Origin: Cheiracanthium punctorium
Taxonomy: Eukaryota > Arthropoda > Arachnida > Araneae > Cheiracanthiidae
Length of the DNA stretch: 64,000 bases
Assembly: GCA_038373885.1 (NCBI GenBank)
Contig: JAWZYV010012403.1
Coordinates: 124,001-188,000 of the forward strand
Reading direction: 5' to 3'
Every line of letters begins with the position of its first letter. Within the stretch, counting starts at the first letter, position 1. Below, in pieces: positions 54,901 through 63,900 of this stretch. The translations under genes were made by a program, and so were the position numbers. Below the pieces are notes generated by a model. That model was not told the origin of the DNA. It saw only the letters and a program-made list of their open reading frames with translations, and made no database searches.

Positions 54901-57900
54901 AACTGATAGAGAATTAAAAGAAATATGTTTGATTACACAACTTTATCAAAAACGTAAAACATCAGATTGAGGAGTAGATAACAATAATAAGTCAATAACA
55001 GGAAATAAATCTTAAATAAACCTTTTATTTTAGCAAAATTATTTTCTGTGTGTTAAATATAATTTTTACTCGATAAAAACCTGTCTTTAGATTTTAATTA
55101 ATTAGGTTTTAATGCAATAATTTGCATGTTTTTTTAATTATTAGTATTTTCTTTTTTTGTAAAAGAAAAAAGAATTACTTTTTAAAGAGCTTACCATAGA
55201 TGACTCGCCATTTCTGTTCTTTATTCCAATATTAGAGGGGGAAATTTTGAGAAAATTTAGTCATTATTTTGTAACACAAACATATTGCAGTTAAGATGTA
55301 TCTAATTACGAATGCATGGAACAGAAATTTGTTTTAAATAGTCACGAACTGCAAGATCTGTTTTGTACACTCTCTTCACTCTGATAATTACATCTTGTAT
55401 TATTCATTAAACAAGACAATTAAATGCAAAGGCAAAGGAGCCACGGAAATTATTTCACATTAACTGAATTTCATGTTATCTGATGATTTCAAATTGTAAA
55501 AAACAAACAATTCTGTTTTGGAGGAACCAAGCAGTTGTTTTGTATAAACTGGCGTTTCATTTTAAGTGGATAAGCATTAACAATGTTTAACTGTATTTTA
55601 ATAAGAGTAAAACAGTCATTTTCTACATACCTGAGCAAACATTCTGAGATTTACACTCAAGTGCAGCATTAGTAACCTGGCGCAAATGAATGAATAGCTT
55701 ACTCAAATAATCAATATAACGAGTGATATCTGAAGAAATTGTTCTAGATGACCAGTCTCTTAATGCTCTAAGAGTACGAGTAAGTCTTTTGTATGTCATA
55801 TGAAGTTTGTTCTCTTGCTCAATATCTTTCTTTCTATGGTCATTTTGTTCTTCTTGTTCTAACAATACTGAAAATTCTTCTAACAAAGAGCATGTGTTGC
55901 TCCAGCTAATTACTTCCTCTTTAAATCTAACGTGGTTTAAATTTCCAATAAAAGTGGGCAACATCTGAGGTAATGTCCTAAAACCCTTTTTTATTGGCCA
56001 AAACACAGAGTACAAATCACTTGGCAGATCATGGTTTTTAAAAAATAGCTGAAATTCCTTCAACAAATTATTCATCATATTCAAAATTCGATGATTTCCC
56101 CTGATTAATGGCATTTTCTTTTGTGACTGAGACTTGCTTTCAATTTCTCTAATATCAGGACTTGCACTAACCCAACTTTTATAAGCAGAATCTAGAAGGG
56201 ATGAAGCCAGTTCAATTGAAATATCAGAAACATAAGCTAGGTCAATCAAAAAAATTGAATATATGTTCTCAGACCCTAAAAGCAATTCAGGGTGTTGAAT
56301 TTGACCTTTCAAATCCATTGACTGAAGTACTTTTAAACAGCTTAACTCTTCATAAATGGTCATATAGGAATTTGAAGTTTGCAATCCCATGGAAATTGCA
56401 TTTTTCAAAGCCATCACAGAAGAGTTTACTGGTTTATTATCAGAATATGAAATGGTCTTGATTGGTTTTATTTTGTCAAAAGTAGCGAGCTTAGCATTTA
56501 CTTCTTGCAATTCGTTGATCAAAATCAATTCTTTAGCTTCATCAGAAGACTGAAGATCAAACAGCTACAATTAAAATAAAGCAATAAGTTTAAAAAATAG
56601 AAATTTATTTAAATATGCACAAGTTTAAGATACTTAAAAAAAATTATATATACAATGGGGGAAAAAATACACAATTTTCTTTTTTAATGATAAATAACAG
56701 GACAACAGATTTAAAAAAAGAACAAGAATACAAGTTATAAAAATGAAATCAGTTAATTCATCAGCTTATACTTGGCAAAACTAAGAAAAAATTCAAAGTA
56801 TTTGTTAGAAACTTCAAAACTACTTGTAAACTCAAATTTAAATAAAGTAAACAAATGTTGCATACTTTTATAACTTGCCCAGCCTGAGTCAAATTACCAT
56901 TCCATAAAGAATATCGTAATAGTGCTTCAGGAGGTGATAACATACACTGTATAATACTGGATTCAGCAAGAGATTCATCTTTTTGTGAAGAATTCTTATG
57001 CTTACGTTTCTTTCGTTTACGATGCTTTTTTCCTTCTTTATCAACTCCCTCTGTAAAATCTACAAAAGAAAGAACAGTGATTTTCTAAAAACTGTTATTA
57101 TTTTAGCATTAACTAAAATAAAAATTAGACTAAAAGCTAGAATAGCATTTTAGGAATAATAAACCAGGGACTTGAACAGGAACTAAACTGAAAACCAGGA
57201 AAAAAAAAAAAAAAAAAACATTATTTTGGTCGGGATGAAAACCGGAAAATAATATTGGTTTATTTCGGTTGGATATTACTTTAGTCATTTTGTTGCTGCA
57301 ACCAAGTTATCAATATTTTCTAATTTAATGTCAACCATATAATTAACATCATTACATATTAGAGATGAGACGGGCTCAGCCCGAGCCCGACTCGGGCTCT
57401 GTAATTCACGATAGCGTTCGGGCTCGTGAAAAATTTCTCCTTTGTTGAACATACTCCTTGAAACAGATTTTAAAAAGTGATTCATGGGATAAATAGACGT
57501 ACTTATTTAAAAAAATAGCGGCACGGGGGACTAGAAGGTATGTGAAGCTCCAAAATTTATTGTATCCTATGAATGAAGTAGTTAAATTTATTTGTCTTTA
57601 GCTGAAATTTCGGGCTCGGGCTCCAACTTTAATAATATTGCTCGGGCTCGGATTAAAAGTCCTCGGGCTCGGGCTTCAAAAAATGAGCCCGAACTCATCT
57701 CTATTAGATATACAGTCTGTTTTCGTTTCTCGGAGCCTTCCTCCCTTTTATGCTTGCTTAAGGTCTGATAAAACAGAAGCGAACAGAAGTTTAGTAATGC
57801 TCTTTTATGTTTAAAACTCTGTTTAAACTTGAACTAGCAATAAGTAAAATAGTTTCTGAAGTTCCGAACTGAAATAAAACAAAATGGAAAACATAAAGAG

Positions 57901-60900
57901 ACAGCGAGCCAAAATAGAGCTTTAAAAAAAATGCCCATCTCAACCTATCGCCCCTTTTCCGTGTAGAATCGTCTTGTTTGCAGTCGCTCTGCTTTAGCAA
58001 GATGGATGGTACATTGCTTCTCGATTTTCTGTTTGATGTTCAGTTTTACTTTTCTGTTTCAGTTTTGCATGAACTACTTGTAGATTTAATTCAGTTGATG
58101 ATAGAATCATATTTTTAGTACCAACAAGAAAATGTACAAAAAATCAAATTATTCATTCGGAACTGAACCAAAAACCATTATTTTAGGCAGAACGAAAACC
58201 GGAACTGAACTGATATGTTTTCTTTTAATTGAACTGGAATGAATAAAATTATGGTTCAAAGCCCTGTAAATAAACAAAAGAAATGAGGTTTAAATAGATT
58301 AGTTCTTATGAAAAAAAAATCTTTTTTTTTCTCAGTAGAATTAAAAAATATACATATAATATCCTTAAAATTGTTTTTTTCCTAATTTACTTTCATGCTG
58401 AATTCTAAAACAATGAAAGTACTCACCAGAGGAAGAGGTACTATATTGTGACTGTAATAGATGAGGTTTATTTTTATGTCTATCAAGATTAATCCTTTCT
58501 TGAAAAATATCTCTTTGTACTACTTCGTACCTCCATAAAGCTTCATTAATATACTGTAAAAGTCTTGAGGTGCGTTCAGGGAGATCATTGTAATCAGTTA
58601 CCTTTGCATCATCATGCATTTTAGAGGAGGTTTCCTGTATAAAAGAGGGAGAGGGAAGGAATTGCATTTTAAAGTAATATTACAATAAAATAATTGAAGC
58701 ACTTATTCATTTTTTTATGCACAATTCATGAAACTATTTTTTCTTTGGGATATAAAGGAAGGAAAGAAAAAATTAACTTTCTTGGAAATTTTGAAAGCAG
58801 TTTAATTAAAACTAAAGTACAAAAAAGCATAAAGAGAATAATAGCATTTTGCTCTCCTTTTATTATTATTTTTCCTTTCTTAAATTAAAATTCATTATTT
58901 TTTTAATTATAAATTTGACTATAATGGGAATTTGTGACTTTCATGTGTAAGATAATTTGTAAGGATAAGAATAGAAGCTAAAACATACTTTAAATGTAAG
59001 AATAAAACAAAAAAATGTAGTACACTTAAAAAAGGGGAGAAAAAATACCTGAACAACTTTGACATCAGAGCTCCGAATAAGACCATAAGTTTCTGATTTA
59101 ACTTGATAAACCAAATCTTTGAGTAAAGATAATAAATCTCGAGTTATAAGTTCATTACAGAGAAAGGTGTGTGGCTGAAATCCATTTGAGCTTATACTTT
59201 CTGTACTCTTTGAGCTAAGGTGACCTGAAACATTTTCTGTAACATCATTTTTTGACGCTGTCTCTTTTAATTTAATTTTGTTTATGATAAATTTATCTTC
59301 AAAGCTTTTATCTGTCATGTCTACTGAATGAACTGAAAAAGAATCTGCTTTATCATAAAAATTTGCATCTCCTTCGTGCCCTTGGTCAGAATCATAATGA
59401 GGTTCAGAAATTTCCACCAAATTTTGAACTCTCAAAAACAACATGGAAAATATATTTTCCAAGATTTCAACACGAAACGACAAAGGAAAAAGATTTTTTA
59501 ACTTTTGTTTAGCACTTTCGAGCTTCTCTACAACAAATTTTGAGTATGCTTTTTGACAGCCATGATTCTGAGCATATTCCGCCAAATTTCCATCTTCGTT
59601 TTCTAAACTGTCATGAGGATTTTGTTCGATGACTTTATACAAAATGTTGCTCAAATTGATTCCTTGAGTTTGAGCCAGATCCTTGAAATCACAGGATAAA
59701 TGTATAGCTTCCATTATCAAAATCAAAACAATGTAACCAGAATAAGTAGCTTCATCTGTGAGATATGAAGATGCATTCTGATCAGTGGCCTTATAATATT
59801 CTACAATAAATAAATTCAGAAATTTATTCCAGCATACAAAATCACAGAAAATATTATAAAAATGAATCACACATATTATTATATACAAAAATTGTATTAT
59901 GGAAGTTCAACATTATGTTAAGCCTATGCTGTCCAAATTATAATTCAGTTTCGTTAAAAGCAGCTACTAACATTTTATTTTTATTTTTTATTACTTCAAC
60001 TAAAAATAATCCAATTTAAAATTAACTGGAAAATTTTCAAATGTGAGAATCTTATGCCAATAATCAACATCTGTTTGTTTGGACTTGAAAAATGTTGAGT
60101 GAAAATTGACAATGGAGCTTCTGAGATAAAAACTGATGTTGAGTCACATTCAACACAGGAGTGCAGAGGGTTAATATAGATGTAACATGCTAATAAATTT
60201 GAAACTACATGGCATATGATAATACAATAAGATCAGTACACGATCCATTTGATTTTCTGTACAATAAAAAATAAATAGCAGAAATTGTGACAGATGGGAA
60301 GAAGTAATTTGAAACATGAACTACTTTTCATTAATTTAAGAAACATTATTTCAGTACATTAGCTTTAAATCTTTAGATTACCATATTACTAAATAAAAAA
60401 TTAAATATTCCTTATTACAACTTTAAAATGCTACACTAAGAAAGGAAATGAAATAATTATACCCAACATACCTTGACAACAAGCGAGCATATTTTTTATT
60501 TTTTCCGATGAAATATTTTTTAAACCAAACACAGAATGAAGAACTCTAAGTACAGACTGAGTCTGGAGGCATGACAATATTCTCCAACTTTGACTTTGAA
60601 TTTCTGCTTCATCAGCTGTAGGAAATAATTCTCTGCAAGAAAATAAACTAAATTATATAATTAAGAAAAATAAAGAATGTTAAGTTATTTACATTTTTAA
60701 CATACTAATTTACAGAAAAATATTAAATATTGTCTGATTTCATTTATTGGCACAAACTGTGTTTTAACAAGGAGAGGACATGACCTTGGAAATTTATTTC
60801 ATGACTATAATAATTAGTACTCTTTTAGGGTGTTCACCCCTTAATATAAAGCATCCAATGGGGTTGAATTCCAAAAAAGAAATGAAAATTCAAACAGCTT

Positions 60901-63900
60901 ATACACTAATAAGTACCTTCATTTGATCAAGGCTGAACAGATCAATTGGTAACATGCTCGTGCACAATTTGAACACCCAGGGTTCAAGGCTCGCACTCGG
61001 CTATTTTTTTTCCTCCAATTCATTTAATTAATTTATACAATTGAATAAATTTATTATTTACAAATGTCAATCATTTTATTTTGTTGAAAAAAAGACATTA
61101 AATATTAAATTATACTTTAATTATACATCTTAAAATTAAAAATTACAGTAACCTTGCTATAATGATATTCGATACAACGATTAATCCCTCGGTAATGAGA
61201 AAATTTTGCAGTCCCATGGAATTTCGATACAATATAATCTCTCCTTGATATAGCGATACATACCTCCAGAACGATCATTTTATTTGGTCCCTTAAGTATA
61301 GTTGTATTGAGGTTTTACTGTATTATATGATGACAATATTTACAAATAGTAACTACAAATACGTCTATCATTAAAATCTAATTAACAGTTTCAAATTATT
61401 CTACATAAATGGTCATAAAATGTTTTTGTTTTTTATTCTACTAACCTGGTTCAGACTAGCCAATATTCCTGTGAATATTAGATAGCAGGTGTTTTTGTAT
61501 TGAAAACAAAAAATGCTCCCAAGGAGTGAGGGACAAAGGATAACAGATTTTGATTACTATTCTATAGTACAGAGTTTTTTGGCAATTTTGGCCACTGTTA
61601 TTATAGTACAACAGAGTAAAGCAAAATTATACTGAATGAAAATCTAATCCCATGTCTTTCCATGTATCAGTGCAAATAGTGAATTTCCACAAATGATTAT
61701 GATAGTTGTTAATATAAATAGGCTAATATTTCAGTGGACCTCTTTTTCTGGTCTTTTTATTTTCACTAAAGTGAAAGTTTTATCAGTCTTTTCAGAGTAG
61801 AAAAACTGAAACGTAAAATTGTTTGTTTACATGTAAAATGTATAGCGGATTATAGGCATTTGTAGATTTGATTATAGGGTTGCAGATTAGATGAAGTGTG
61901 CTGTATATACACATGATATTCTTCCATGTATGAATCACTTTTGCATAACATGCTTATCCAAAATGCTTTTTAAAAAATTCGCATAATATTTATAAAATAT
62001 TTGTTCACATTATCATAAATTTGGACATACAATTAAGTTCAACATTGATTTTTTGAGCGAGATGACTAAAAGAAAGCAAGACTGGCAAGTGCTACATGCA
62101 CTTTTTTCTGGAAAAGGATTGCTATGAATGTCTGCTTGTAGAGATTTTGCTTACAAGCAAACAATGGCATCCACTCCTGGCTATAATTCAACTGTTTGGC
62201 AATAAAACAGACTCACTGGTGATAACAAACAACAGTGACAAATTACCTGATTTTGGGGTATTTACAAAGTTTCCTGACTTTTCCAAATATGAAGTTCCCT
62301 GATCTGTAGTACCCCTGTCAATTACTAGTGTCAAAAACAACAAAAATAAAAAAAAAAAATCTTTTGATACAAATTTTAACAACTAAGCTGACAGCAACTT
62401 TAAGGCCTTATTACATCATGAAAATCCCGGGCGATTTGGTTGCTGCAACCAGTTGCCGAAACTCTTTCCAGCAAGTCAATGAGCAAGCAGGGTTGCCGTA
62501 ATAAAAAACTCAGCTGTGCTCACAAACACCTGAGATTCGCGGAAATGGCGATTGATAGAGCATGTAATTGTACGTAGCATATCGCCTCAGCAACCTTTTT
62601 AAATAATTAGGATCTAGAGGGTTCCATAAATGTGGAATTTAACATTTGCTTTCAATCAGATCTATTTCCATATTAGTATAGCAACTCCATTTCAGACATT
62701 CTTTCTATTCGCTCATCACTACAATCAGTATCGCCGAGTCTTCTGCCATCTTTGTGACATAGGAACAGGAAGCACTGTGATTGGCTGGCATTCCAGCAAT
62801 TTGCAATATTTTCACCTCTGAACAAAAAAGTTGGAGTAGATCGTTCCCTAGGTAATGGGGGGAAATTTCCAGGAAGGAGATTTCCGCAACTGGTTGCAGC
62901 AACCAAATCGCCCCAAATTTTCTTCGTGTAATAAGGCCTTAACAATGAAGCCAAATAAAAATTCTGAGTCTAAAATGTAAAACAAGGTGCTTATTTTTTT
63001 GTGTTTTAACAGTGATATAAAATCTCTCTTTTATGGAAACAAAAATATGATAAATATGTAGGCCAGTTTTATTTTAAACACTACAGTTAAATAAAAAGAA
63101 AATAACCAATGTTTAAATTGGAGATCCATTTCAGTAGCATAATGTTACCGCCAACAGTAGAAGAAGAAAGTTGAAATTTCCTCAGCTTTATGTATTGAAA
63201 TGCAGTTACTGAATGTGTCCGCTTTTCCCACTAAACTACAAATTACTGAAAAATATTTATTTAAATTCACTGAAATTAGAAATATTCAATTCAGATAATC
63301 AAAAAAAGTAAGAAATTAAAAAATTATTCTTTTTGTTAAAAATATTACATGTATTTTCCTGCTGTTTGGCATAAAATTGACTTCATTAATTTATCATAAA
63401 ATTTTGAGATAAAGGGAATAAAAGGATTTAGGGATGAATTTATAACATAAAACATTAATGTTAATAATTGAATACATCTTTAATTTCCCTAATAAATTAT
63501 TTAAATTCTGAATACACAATGTGCAACTTTGTGTCTTACAAAAACTTGTAAAGAGAATTATATATACTTCTATTAAGACACCCCCCCCCCCCCACACACA
63601 CACACACACTCAAAAAAAAAAAAATAATAATAATAATAATAATAATTTTTGTGGGCAGAGCAGGGTTTCAGACCCGCCCACATACCCAGGTGGTTTTTCT
63701 TAAAAACCCACTTAAAAAAACAATAAAACCCACACAGAAATGGGTTTTTTCAAGTTTTATTAAACATTATCTAAAATGTTCCTTTCTTTCATTTAACTCA
63801 TTTGTTATTTGATATTAAATATATATATTACCTACATAACTTAGAGCATTATATTAGATACAGTTTAATTTTATATAATTATTTTTGAAACTTCAGCATA

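Noticed and set aside
57361..57706. CRISPR-like array from repeated CGGGCTC motifs
   Set aside because: Units are short, irregularly spaced and inverted between ends; this is a MITE in a eukaryotic intron.
60932..61010. Functional tRNA gene
   Set aside because: A and B box-like parts exist but the acceptor stem does not pair, so a tRNA-derived repeat is more likely.
62673..62954. 93-codon minus frame
   Set aside because: Crosses the terminal repeat of the TTAA-flanked MITE, so it is not a gene.
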